Assembly: GCA_012513515.1 (NCBI GenBank)
Contig: JAAZCA010000005.1
Span: 1-64,000, forward strand
Direction: 5' to 3'
Source: Myxococcales bacterium
Lineage (GTDB): Bacteria; UBA10199; 2-02-FULL-44-16; JAAZCA01
DNA length: 64,000 bases
Below, piece by piece: positions 18,340-26,455 of this stretch (its first letter is position 1; each line of letters opens with the position of its first letter). Made by a program: the position numbers and the translations under genes. The notes beneath the pieces are model-generated. The model was not told the DNA's origin. It was given only the letters and a program-made list of their open reading frames with translations, and did not search any database.

Positions 18340-18555
18340 TGAAGGGTATGACTTTAAGTAACCTCCGAAAAATCAGCAAATTCAGGGCGACTCTAAAAGC
18401 TGTGCGCTTGTCATCCCCACAACAACCGTGACTTGTGAGTGGTGAACGCTTGGAACGGGATTCCCGCTTACAGCATGCGGGAATGACGGCGTGATTGTCA
18501 TCCCCGAGTGGTGTAATCGGGGATCCCGTAACAACCGTGAGTGGGAAAAACAGAG
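18340..18555. repeat. dispersed repeat island 4 (inverted D, C and B modules)
   Basis: Inverted module D at 18352-18417 (AAGTAACCTCCGAAAAATCAG start) is followed by CGTGACTTGTGAGTGGTGAACG, inverted module C (GATTCCCGCTTACAGCATGCGGGAATGAC in part) and inverted module B (TCATCCCCGAGTGGTGTAATCGGGGAT in part), ending in GTGGGAAAAACAGAG. It stops exactly where the hidden extension of the 357-aa gene ends. Confidence 0.85.
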
Positions 18556-18785
18556 CTATCGGATGTTAGAGATGATCCGCCTCGCCGTATTCACTAAATC
18601 ATTCCTAGCCTCAGGACTCCAGCTCACTTGGGAACTCCTTCCTTGACGGGAACTGGTGGTTCTGGATCGTGACAATGTTTTATTGGATACTGCCCTTACT
18701 GGTTGTGAATCAGAAGGAACTACGGCAGTGGTTGTGGTGGATTCAGAAGCAGCAGTTTGACCAGTGACGTCGGCGACTTCAACCT
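18556..18785 (-). other. open -1 frame extension of the 357-aa gene beyond a G9 tract
   Basis: Right after the nine-G tract of the upstream gene (18787-18795 on the plus strand as C9), the -1 frame is open for about 75 codons to a TAG at 18556-18558. The translation is Ser/Thr-rich (VEVADVTGQTAASESTTTT...) and ends in an amphipathic ARNDLVNTARRIISNIR. With ten Gs it would be in frame with the gene. It may be the true C-terminus (frameshift or sequencing indel) or a slippage product. Confidence 0.5.
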
Positions 18786-19793
18786 TCCCCCCCCCTCCCC
18801 CGGTTTCAAAAGCCCAATCAACCCGTTCACATCCATCCCCTCAACCCCTTTTCGATATGCAGGTCTTAGCGTAAGTGTAGTTTTAGAATTATCTGAGGAT
18901 AGAATATTCCCCGTCGCCCCTTCGAGGGGAGAATATTGTCCTAGTTTGCCACCATCCTCCACGCACCAAGTCCCATTACTATCATAAAAAACTACATTTA
19001 GATTATTGGCTTCGACACTATCGGGCCATTCACTAACATTAAACGCCTGCGCTGTTACGACCCCTTTTGTTTTTTTATCCCCTTTCGGAATCCTAGTTAG
19101 CTCAACCTCCTCCCCCTTGCCATAGACTCTTTTCTCAACCACTTTCTTCGCCTCCTCCGCACTCTTGCCAAGAATTTTGGTGAGGTACCACTCGGCAAAA
19201 TCCCTGCGCCAGAGCTCCCCTCCAGAGCTCGGGAGGGATCTTAAAAGTTCTTTGGCCTTTTTTACATCGCCATCTGCCTTATTTTGTATGATTGTTAACA
19301 ATTGGCCTGCATTATTCTCACCGTATCCCTTATTATCGGCGATCGTATCCTTAAACTTTGCATCATCGATCGTTTCGGAGGGCTTGGCGCTCGCATCTAT
19401 GTTTAGACTGTTGGAGCCTCCCCTTTGCGCCGGCGGCGGGGGAGCGGAGTGAGCCGGCGCGGCACCGCTAAAGTTCGGCGCCTCAGGCCCCTGCATCTTC
19501 ATGAATTCGGCGACGGGATCATATGAAAGCCCCGGCCCCTGCTGCTGAGCTATCAGGCTACGGGCGTTCTCCGCAAAAAGTTTGGAAAGCTGGCCCGACC
19601 CCGCAGCTATCATGCTGGCCGCGGGAGAGTCGCCTGCGCCGAACATAGCGAAGTTGGATTCTCCAAATGAGCTGCCGATGCGCCCGGTGATAAAATCCTC
19701 CGCGCTTTTCGTTACGTTCGAAAGGGCGCCCAGAAATCCGGCAGGGTTATGAATCATCCCATCTTCAACTCTAAATCCGCCAGATAAAGCCAT
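18720..19793 (-). CDS. orphan low-complexity protein with a homopolymer-controlled C-terminus
   Basis: 357 aa as read. The N-terminal region is Gly/Ala/Ser-rich, then a Pro-rich PPPPAQRGG linker at about 120. Residues about 140-300 look folded: helical KDTIADNKGYGENNAGQLLTIIQNKADGDVKKAKELLRSL, then a beta-rich part ending in LTLRPAYRKG. No signal peptide and no recognised family. The last 13 residues follow a G9 tract and read like an out-of-frame tail; one more G would give a protein of about 420 aa ending at 18556. It is 19 nt downstream of the 410-aa orphan gene, so the two are probably one transcript. Confidence 0.6.
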   Translation of the reverse strand: MALSGGFRVEDGMIHNPAGFLGALSNVTKSAEDFITGRIGSSFGESNFAMFGAGDSPAASMIAAGSGQLSKLFAENARSLIAQQQGPGLSYDPVAEFMKMQGPEAPNFSGAAPAHSAPPPPAQRGGSNSLNIDASAKPSETIDDAKFKDTIADNKGYGENNAGQLLTIIQNKADGDVKKAKELLRSLPSSGGELWRRDFAEWYLTKILGKSAEEAKKVVEKRVYGKGEEVELTRIPKGDKKTKGVVTAQAFNVSEWPDSVEANNLNVVFYDSNGTWCVEDGGKLGQYSPLEGATGNILSSDNSKTTLTLRPAYRKGVEGMDVNGLIGLLKPGEGGGRLKSPTSLVKLLLLNPPQPLP

Positions 19794-19812
19794 AGTCCCC
19801 TCGCTTCCCTAA

Positions 19813-21045
19813 CTAGCCGCGAAGCATGTTGCCGCCATAAGGCGAGCCGAGCATGTCCGCGAGTTTGATTTCATCCTTGAGATCGCCGATCAGGCGATCC
19901 TTAAGCCCCTTCGCCTTGAAGAGGTCGGATATCTTTTCCGTGAGCTCCGAATTGAGCTTGGCTATCTCCGTCAACCGCGTCTTTTTCTCTATCAGCCGCC
20001 CGTAGAGCTGGGCCTTGGATTTCACCATCTCCACGCCGGGGTGGGAGGTGTCGAATTCGCTATAGACCACAAAGCTCGGGTCGCTTTCCGGAATCGCCCC
20101 TGCTTCCACCCCCTCTGCTGATGCCGCTATTCCCGCGGGAGCGGAGACCGCTTCATCCCTATTTTCCCCCTCTTCGCCGGTGCCGGAGCCAAAGCCTCCT
20201 AGCATGGCGTTTAGATCGCGCGCAGCATTCGATCCGCCGGCGTAGGCGATCGATCCACTCCCTTTCGATGATCCAGTTTTTCTTTCGGAGCCCTTTTCCC
20301 CACCCTTGCGGCCGGTTTTTTTGTCGGATTCGCCGGATTTGGAGGGTTTCGCGACATCCTGTGTCACCGAGGCCGCTAGAGCCCCTTCAGCGCGGGCCGG
20401 ATCGGCGCTCTTTGGAATATCCTTCGCATCCACAGCAGAAGTCAGCTTAGCCGCGGATTTATTCCCCTTATCCGATGCCCCTCTTCCCCCCTCCTTTTTT
20501 CTGCCTGTCTGGTGTTCGGGTCCCTTATCACGGATGGATGGGCGCGCCCCCCGATCGGCATTCATCCCCCCCTGATTCGGGGCCTTTTGGGGATCTCCTA
20601 CGAACTCGGTTCTAGCCGATGGCCCCTTGTCGAGAATGGGGTTTCTGGTCGCCGTAGCGGCCGGATCGAGAGCCTTTGCCTGCGCGGCCGGCATCTTTGT
20701 TTCGAGGCTTTTAAGGTTTGCGGCATCGGCCCTGTTTTTCAGGAACTCCTTCGATGCCTGCGAGCTTTCGGCAGCGGCGCGGCCATGGCTTTCCAGAGGA
20801 GCCCTTTCAGCCCTCTGATTATCCCCCCTCCCCACATCTATCTCGGGGCCTTTTAAAGGCGCAGCCGCCCCCTCCCTTCTTCTAGAGGGATCGGGAGGGG
20901 AAGAATTAGCCATATCCATGGCTTTAGAGGCCTGTGAGCCCTCCCTGACGGCGGAGCCTTCGCGCTTTTCAGCCAACTTCTCCGAGGTGCTCTTCTTCGA
21001 TTGCTGCCAGCCATCCCCAAATTTTTTGATTCCAACCTCGCTCAT
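19813..21045 (-). CDS. orphan disordered, Lys/Ser/Gly-rich protein with C-terminal coiled coil
   Basis: 410 aa. Residues 1-300 are low complexity (repeated KSG, KGSG, SQASK words) and probably disordered. Residues about 320-400 form a charged helical segment (KSKAQLYGRLIEKKTRLTEI, then LTEKISDLFKAKGLKDRLIGDLKDEIKLAD) likely to be a coiled coil. There is no signal peptide, membrane segment or recognised family. A GAGGAG site lies 9 nt before the ATG. A secreted substrate or structural role is conceivable but nothing here proves it; no secretion-system gene is adjacent. Confidence 0.65.
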   Translation of the reverse strand: MSEVGIKKFGDGWQQSKKSTSEKLAEKREGSAVREGSQASKAMDMANSSPPDPSRRREGAAAPLKGPEIDVGRGDNQRAERAPLESHGRAAAESSQASKEFLKNRADAANLKSLETKMPAAQAKALDPAATATRNPILDKGPSARTEFVGDPQKAPNQGGMNADRGARPSIRDKGPEHQTGRKKEGGRGASDKGNKSAAKLTSAVDAKDIPKSADPARAEGALAASVTQDVAKPSKSGESDKKTGRKGGEKGSERKTGSSKGSGSIAYAGGSNAARDLNAMLGGFGSGTGEEGENRDEAVSAPAGIAASAEGVEAGAIPESDPSFVVYSEFDTSHPGVEMVKSKAQLYGRLIEKKTRLTEIAKLNSELTEKISDLFKAKGLKDRLIGDLKDEIKLADMLGSPYGGNMLRG

Positions 21046-21291
21046 CTCTTGGGACTCCTCTCACCACCTGCGCCCGGGGTTCAATATATGTAACTAGTTG
21101 TATTTACAGCTTATTACATAATAACTCCCGCCGGGACGGGGTACTTCGCCACTTGACTATGCAATTGACAAGCCAAGCGGAAAAATAATGAAGTCGATTA
21201 TAGATATTCGATTTAATATATTGATTTATATAAACTTTAAAAGAAAACCCCCGGAGGGATGCGAGTTGCTCCGTCTGACGGATGAAGGGGC
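21046..21291. other. gene-free AT-rich spacer
   Basis: Bases 21080-21245 are strikingly AT-rich compared with the flanks (runs such as TATAGATATTCGATTTAATA). It separates the orphan pair from nagZ and probably carries the promoter of the 410-aa gene, but I cannot choose one pair of hexamers. Confidence 0.4.
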
Positions 21292-21300
21292 AGCTGGTGA

Positions 21301-22299
21301 CTACCGTGACTCGTGACTGGAGGAAAATCGGGAGCGAAATTCATCTATGCGTGAGATCGATGACTCGACCTGTTGCCGCATGAGCTCGCCGGATGAAATC
21401 GCGCCCGAAATGGAATCGAAAACACGGTTCTCCAGCACAAGGTCTCCGGAACAGACCAGCACGGCGTCATTTCCGGCCGAAATCGCCATCGAAGCGGACT
21501 TCTCAGGGGGATGGCTGTCCGAAATCCCCTTCATCTCGAGGTCATCGGTGAGGATCAGCCCGCGGTATCCGATCTCGTTTCTAAGGAGGCCGGTTACGAT
21601 CGACTTCGATATCGAAGCGGGAAATTTCGGATCCAGCGCAGGAACGAGGATATGAGCGGTCATGATTGAAGCAACCCCCATCCTTGCGGCAACATGAAAT
21701 GGAATAAGCTCGCATTCATCAAAGCGCGCGCGCGAGTGCCTGAGAACGGGGAGCGCCAAATGGGAGTCGAGGTCGGTATCCCCATGCCCCGGAAAGTGCT
21801 TGCCGCAGGCCCCCACTCCATTTTGCTCGAGGGCGCGAATGAATTCAGCACCGAGATCGGCGACCACGGCGGCACTCGCAGAAAAGGCGCGATCCCCTAT
21901 CGCCGGATTTTTCGGATTTGTCGCCACGTCGAGAACGGGCGCAAAATCGAGATCGATCCCGAGCTTCGCCATTTCACAGGCCGCCTTCGAAACGAGTTGC
22001 TTTACGGAGGCGCGCGGCTCTCTCATATTTTCATATTCGGCGGCAGGGGGAAGCTTAGGAAAGGGGGAGACCAGCCGACGCACCCTTCCCCCCTCCTCAT
22101 CCACTGAGATGATGAGGTCATTTCCCCCCTCACTGCGAAGGTCGGCTATAAAACTGCGCAGCTGTGAAAGGGATTTCACATTCCTTGAAAAGAGGATGAC
22201 TCCCGCAGGACGGACTCGCCGCATAAACTGGGCAAGTTCCACGGTCATCGCGGTGCCAGGTACTCCGACCATCATCAGCTGTCCGGCCTCCTGTCGCAT
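21301..22299 (-). CDS. nagZ: beta-N-acetylhexosaminidase (glycoside hydrolase family 3)
   Basis: 332 aa from the ATG at 22299, which has GGAGG 4 nt upstream; the frame is open 8 codons further. It removes N-acetylglucosamine from muropeptides during cell-wall recycling, usually in the cytoplasm. The signatures are ISVDEEGGRVRRL near residue 80, the catalytic-loop motif GKHFPGHGDTDLDSH at about 160-175 and TDDLEM at about 250 (catalytic Asp). The final residues and stop come from a partial module B repeat (AGTCACGAGTCACGG), so repeat insertion has changed the C-terminus. Confidence 0.93.
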   Translation of the reverse strand: MRQEAGQLMMVGVPGTAMTVELAQFMRRVRPAGVILFSRNVKSLSQLRSFIADLRSEGGNDLIISVDEEGGRVRRLVSPFPKLPPAAEYENMREPRASVKQLVSKAACEMAKLGIDLDFAPVLDVATNPKNPAIGDRAFSASAAVVADLGAEFIRALEQNGVGACGKHFPGHGDTDLDSHLALPVLRHSRARFDECELIPFHVAARMGVASIMTAHILVPALDPKFPASISKSIVTGLLRNEIGYRGLILTDDLEMKGISDSHPPEKSASMAISAGNDAVLVCSGDLVLENRVFDSISGAISSGELMRQQVESSISRIDEFRSRFSSSHESR

Positions 22300-22340
22300 A
22301 TAACCTCCGATAATGCCGAGCATGAATAGCTGTTTTCGAG

Positions 22341-22585
22341 TAAGAGGAAGAAACTAGAATCTAGAAGTGAGAAGCGAGATTTCTAATCTCCGCTTTTTCT
22401 AGCTTCCAGCCTCTCGCTTCTAGCTTCTGTTTTTCCCAGTCACGCTTGTTACGGGATCCTCGATTACACCATTCGGGGATGACACCATGAATGTCATTCC
22501 CGCACGCTGTAAGCCGCCGCTAACGCGGGGCAGGCGGGAATCTCGTTCCAACCGTTCACCGCTCACCAGTCACGAGTCAGGGGTG
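22341..22585. repeat. dispersed repeat island 5 (modules A, B, C)
   Basis: Module A at 22347-22436 is a diverged copy of the one at 1-98. It is followed by module B (ATTACACCATTCGGGGATGAC), module C (GTCATTCCCGCACGCTGTAAG with CCGCTAACGCGGG) and the CAGTCACGAGTCA end that touches the stop of the dppC-like gene. Confidence 0.85.
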
Positions 22586-23389
22586 CTATCTGTTCTTCGG
22601 CGCGAGCGCGTCGCGCAGTCCGTCCCCCAGAAAATTGAAACCGAGCACGACGAGCATTATGGCCACGCCGGGATATATCGAAAGATGCGGGGCTATCAAA
22701 AGATATTTCGTCCCCTGATCGAGCATCACCCCCCAGCTCGCGGCATCGACGGGAACACCGAGTCCAAGAAAGGAGAGCGAAGACTCGACCATTATCACCC
22801 CCGCCATGCCGAAGCTGGCGTTCACGAGAATCGGACCTATCATATTCGGGAAAAGGTGCCTCAGATAGATGCGCCATTTTCCGGCGCCGATCGCCCTCCC
22901 TGCTGCGACGAACTCGCGCTCCCTGAGTGACATCGTCTGGCCGCGCACGAGGCGAGCAAAGGTAACCCATCCCTTCAGGCAGAGGATGAAGATCACATTC
23001 ACGATCGAAGGCTGAAGAAAAGCGGCGATGGCTATCGCGAAGAGAAAGCCGGGGAAGGCCAGAAAAACATCCGAAAAAAATATGAAAATTTTGTCGGGGA
23101 TACCTCCGGCGTATCCAGACCACACCCCTATGAGGCTACCCAGAAGCATGGAAACTGCGGTGACCACAATCCCTATCCCGAGGGATATGCGAGCGCCATA
23201 GATGATGCGCGAAAGTATGTCGCGTCCATCGGCATCGTTGCCGAGCGGATATTCCAGCGACGGGGCTGCAAAGGCCATGTCGAGATTGTATTTGCCCGGA
23301 TCGTGAGGGGCGAGCCACGGGGCGAAGATCGCTGCGACGATCAGGATCGCGACAAGCACCGCACCAATTTTTGAAGTCAGAGTTTTCAT
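22586..23389 (-). CDS. dppC: ABC peptide-type transporter permease, DppC/OppC family
   Basis: 267 aa from the ATG at 23389. It is an inner-membrane subunit of a dipeptide/oligopeptide/nickel-type importer. An N-terminal membrane segment (VLVAILIVAAIFAPWLAPHDP) is followed by the family block YPLGNDADGRDILSRIIYGARISL and by the permease loop FVAAGRAIGAGKWRIYLRHLFPN. It is the third gene of the set (binding protein, DppB, DppC), but each gene pair is separated by a repeat island, and no DppD/DppF ATPase is present in the window. The substrate is unknown. Confidence 0.92.
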   Translation of the reverse strand: MKTLTSKIGAVLVAILIVAAIFAPWLAPHDPGKYNLDMAFAAPSLEYPLGNDADGRDILSRIIYGARISLGIGIVVTAVSMLLGSLIGVWSGYAGGIPDKIFIFFSDVFLAFPGFLFAIAIAAFLQPSIVNVIFILCLKGWVTFARLVRGQTMSLREREFVAAGRAIGAGKWRIYLRHLFPNMIGPILVNASFGMAGVIMVESSLSFLGLGVPVDAASWGVMLDQGTKYLLIAPHLSIYPGVAIMLVVLGFNFLGDGLRDALAPKNR

Positions 23390-23419
23390 CAACCTCAGCC
23401 TTAGCCTGTTTTTTAGGTC

Positions 23420-23585
23420 AATGGTCTATACACCAGCCGCGGTCGTTGCGGGATCACCGATTACACCATTCGGGGATGACAACCTTCTCGTTATTCGGGA
23501 ATGACACCATGAATGTCATTCCCGCACGCTGTAAGCCGCCGCTAACGCGGGGTTCCAACCGTTCACCAGTTACGAGTCACGGCCT
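23420..23585. repeat. dispersed repeat island 6 (modules B and C) inside the ABC operon
   Basis: It contains GGTTGTTGC-like start, ATTACACCATTCGGGGATGAC, a second CGGGAATGAC unit, GTCATTCCCGCACGCTGTAAG with CCGCTAACGCGGGG, and CAGTTACGAGTCACGG touching the dppB stop. It is close in sequence to island 5. Confidence 0.85.
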
Positions 23586-24506
23586 TTATATCCTCACCTT
23601 CGGATCCGCAACCTTGTAAAATACATCCGTCGCCGTATTTATCAAAACGTACGCAAAGGAAATAACTATGATACACCCTTGCACCACCGGATAATCTCGC
23701 CTTGCAATAGAATCCAGCAGAAGCATTCCAAGCCCCGGCCAGTTGAATATCTTCTCCGTGATTATCGTCCCTGCCAGAAGGGCTGCGGTCTGCAATCCGA
23801 TTATTGTGATTATCGGATTCAAGGCATTCCGAAGGGCGTGCTTGAAGATGACCCTGCATTCGGAGAGCCCCTTCGCGCGCGCGGTGGTCACGTATTCGCG
23901 AGAGATCTCCTCTATCATCGAGGAGCGCGTCAGTCTCGAAAGCATGGCAGCTAGCGCAGCGCCAAGCGTTACGGATGGAAGTATCAGGGATGAAAGGCTC
24001 TCGCGCCCGGAGATAGGAAGCCAGCCTAGCTTCACCGAAAAGATAAGTATCAGAACCGGCCCCAACCAGAAGTTCGGAATCGATATTCCGAAGAGAGATA
24101 CGAACATGGCCGACTGGTCCCAGAAGGTCCCCTTCTTCACCGCAGCAAGGATGCCTGCAGGAATCGCTATTGCTACTGCCACGAACATCGCACAGACCGA
24201 AAGGATGAAGGTGGAACCGAAGCGGTCGCGGATATAGGATGTAACAGGACGCTTGTCGTAGATCGAATTGCCGAGGTCGCCAGTAAAAAGCCCTGCCAAA
24301 AATCTTCCGTACTGCTTTGCAACAGGCTCATCGAGATGGAGATTTTTGATGAGCTCCGCACGATCGGCCTGGATCGCGTTATCCCCGAGTATCAGATCGA
24401 CCGGATCTCCGGGGATTGCGTGGATGAGAAAGAAGACGATAGTCGAGACCGCCAGAAGAACAGGCAGCGCGGCGAGCAGTCTTTTTATGATGTACACAAG
24501 GACCAT
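23586..24506 (-). CDS. dppB: ABC peptide-type transporter permease, DppB/OppB family
   Basis: 306 aa. The N-terminus YIIKRLLAALPVLLAVSTIVFFLIHAIPGDPVDLILGD is diagnostic for DppB-type permeases, with the periplasmic GDPV motif. Six membrane segments are expected, and the cytoplasmic loop EYVTTARAKGLSECRVIFKHALRN contacts the ATPase. It works with the adjacent DppC-like permease and the upstream binding protein. Confidence 0.93.
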   Translation of the reverse strand: MVLVYIIKRLLAALPVLLAVSTIVFFLIHAIPGDPVDLILGDNAIQADRAELIKNLHLDEPVAKQYGRFLAGLFTGDLGNSIYDKRPVTSYIRDRFGSTFILSVCAMFVAVAIAIPAGILAAVKKGTFWDQSAMFVSLFGISIPNFWLGPVLILIFSVKLGWLPISGRESLSSLILPSVTLGAALAAMLSRLTRSSMIEEISREYVTTARAKGLSECRVIFKHALRNALNPIITIIGLQTAALLAGTIITEKIFNWPGLGMLLLDSIARRDYPVVQGCIIVISFAYVLINTATDVFYKVADPKVRI

Positions 24507-24524
24507 TTCATACCTTTCAATTTG

Positions 24525-24689
24525 TTCAAGTCACGGCTTTTACTGGATCCCCGATTAAAGCACTCGGGGATGACAACCGTAATGTCATTCCCGCACGCCT
24601 TAGGCGGGAATCCCTTGCCAGCCGATCAACTTAACCTTAGCCTCAACCTGAACCTGTTCTTCCGCCAGTCACCATTCACGAGTCAGCAA
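24525..24689. repeat. dispersed repeat island 7 (modules B and C) inside the ABC operon
   Basis: AAGTCACGG, then GGATCCCCGATTAAAGCACTCGGGGATGAC in part, GTCATTCCCGCACGCCTTAGGCGGGAAT, and CAGTCACCATTCACGAGTCAG running to the stop of the binding-protein gene. Confidence 0.85.
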
Positions 24690-26240
24690 TCACCTTTTTT
24701 TCTTCTCCACCCCTACAAGCGTATGCAGGTCGCCATCGGGACGAAGCGTTACGCCGATGAGATTATCCCTGTAAAGCACCACATTTTTCTCGTACCAGAG
24801 CGGAAGGTATGGAAGATCCTGCAAGAGGATTTGCTGCACCCGCGCATAGATCTCCTTGCGCCTGGCGCGATCCATCGTCACCCTTCCGAGGAGCACCAGA
24901 TCGTCCACCTCAGGATCGCTATACCTGTTCCTGTTGACTCCCTTTGGAGCGAGCTGGGAGGTGTGGCAGATGTCATAGAACATATCGGGCTCGGTGAGCA
25001 GCGACCATGAGAGCGAATACATCTGAAAATTTCCCTTTCTGATATCACCGTAGAATTTTCCCCACTCGTAAGGCTCGACGCGAACTCCGATGCCGACATC
25101 GCCAAGCTGATGCGCTATCATCTGTGCTATGTCGATGCGCTCCTTTACCGTCGAGGTCTTGTACACGATTACAAAGCGCTTCCCGGGGCCATCTCCATCC
25201 GGATCCGGAAAACCGGCCTCGTCCAGCATCCTCTTCGCCTGCGAGGGATCGAAGTCGTACCCCCTAAGCTCGCTGTTATATGCCCAGTTCTCCGGCGCGA
25301 GTATCGAGTTGGCTTTCACCGCGAGCCCCTTGAAACGATGCCCTATTATCGCATCCCTGTCTATGGCATGCGCTATCGCCCCCCGAACGAGCCCGTTTTT
25401 GAGAATGGGATCGGAAAGGTTGAACCCGAGATAGGTAACAACGACGCTCGTATCCGATTTCATCTTTATAGCGGGGTCTTCCAGAATCTTATCGATAAGC
25501 ATCGGCGGAATTCCGTTCTGTACCAGATCTATCTCCCCTTTCATGAGCTTGAGGATTCTGACATTGTCATCCTTGATGACGTCGAAGGTCAGCTTCCTGG
25601 TTTTGGGAATCTCGCCGTAATATTCGGCGTTGGCCTCAAGCTCCACTATGGAATCGGAAACGAATCGAATGAGCTTGTACGGGCCAGTGCCGACGGGGGC
25701 GGTCCCGAAGCCCTCGCCCATCTCAGAAGCGGTCTTTTTCGGGACGATTCCTATTCCCAGAACGGTCAGAAATGGCGCATAGGGCTCCTTGAGTTCTATC
25801 CTGATCGATGTCGGCGACAGCACCTCCATAGCCTTGACCCTGTCGAAGGCCCCTTTGAATGGGGAGTTGAGCTCGCTTCCCAGTATCGACTTGTAAGTAT
25901 ACTCCACATCCTCCGCGGTCAGAGGAAGTCCGTTATGAAACTTCACCCCTTCCCTGATACGAAAGATGTAGATCGTCTCGCTCGGCTGCTCGTAGCTTTC
26001 GACCAGATTGGGGACGACTTCGAAGTTTGGGGTGAGCTTGAAGAGCCCGTCGCCGATGAGACGGGAGATCATTATCCCGTACGAGTCCGTGGCAAGCCTC
26101 GTGTCGAGAGTTACCGGGCCGTTTGGAATACCTACCCTAAGCGTGAAATCCGTTTCGGCGGAGCGCGAGCAGGAGAAGGAGAGGATCATCGAGATCAGGC
26201 AGACCAGAAGTCCAAACCGTAACGAGAGAGGCCTCATCAT
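24690..26240 (-). CDS. extracellular solute-binding protein, family 5 (peptide-type ABC importer)
   Basis: 516 aa from the ATG at 26240 (a second ATG follows at once). It is a lipoprotein: MMRPLSLRFGLLVCL signal and lipobox LSFSC. The mature part has family-5 features: LRVGIPNGPVTLDTRLATDS start, IFRIREGVKFHNGLPLTAEDVEYTY, GFPDPDGDGPGKRF and YEWGKFYGDI. It delivers its ligand to the DppB/DppC permeases downstream. The frame is open another 65 codons upstream, but these are translated repeat sequence. Peptide, opine, nickel or sugar ligands are all known in this family, so the substrate is open. Confidence 0.92.
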   Translation of the reverse strand: MMRPLSLRFGLLVCLISMILSFSCSRSAETDFTLRVGIPNGPVTLDTRLATDSYGIMISRLIGDGLFKLTPNFEVVPNLVESYEQPSETIYIFRIREGVKFHNGLPLTAEDVEYTYKSILGSELNSPFKGAFDRVKAMEVLSPTSIRIELKEPYAPFLTVLGIGIVPKKTASEMGEGFGTAPVGTGPYKLIRFVSDSIVELEANAEYYGEIPKTRKLTFDVIKDDNVRILKLMKGEIDLVQNGIPPMLIDKILEDPAIKMKSDTSVVVTYLGFNLSDPILKNGLVRGAIAHAIDRDAIIGHRFKGLAVKANSILAPENWAYNSELRGYDFDPSQAKRMLDEAGFPDPDGDGPGKRFVIVYKTSTVKERIDIAQMIAHQLGDVGIGVRVEPYEWGKFYGDIRKGNFQMYSLSWSLLTEPDMFYDICHTSQLAPKGVNRNRYSDPEVDDLVLLGRVTMDRARRKEIYARVQQILLQDLPYLPLWYEKNVVLYRDNLIGVTLRPDGDLHTLVGVEKKKR

Positions 26241-26345
26241 TCCCGCATTCTTTAAACCGCCAGCTGCGGCGGTGGTACGATCAGTCAGATCGCGGGATGC
26301 GGTTTTTACGTGATCCCCGATTAAATCATTCGAGGATGAGAAAAA
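26241..26345. repeat. dispersed repeat island 8 (diverged modules C and B)
   Basis: CATTCCCGCATTCTTTAAACCGCC, then GATCCCCGATTAAATCATTCGAGGATGA. It lies directly upstream of the binding-protein start and supplies its leader. It is more diverged than the other islands. Confidence 0.7.
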
Positions 26346-26455
26346 GCCCCCCGGCTTCCGAAAAGGAATTAGCTCCGGATTCGTTTGATATTTACCGCAA
26401 AATATCATAGATACCCCCTGCCTGACTCCTGACAAATTACGTGGAACAATGACCT

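Noticed and set aside
18720-21045. Type III secretion needle-length/effector genes
   Set aside because: The low-complexity composition is suggestive, but no secretion apparatus gene, chaperone or diagnostic motif is present.
22563-23123. 186-codon minus-strand frame overlapping dppC
   Set aside because: Out of frame with the permease gene and without any recognisable feature.
25110-26222. 370-codon open frame on the plus strand
   Set aside because: Antisense to the family-5 binding protein gene, which has a lipobox and family blocks.
26241-26435. 65-residue N-terminal extension of the binding protein
   Set aside because: It is translated repeat sequence; the ATG at 26240 opens a proper lipoprotein signal.
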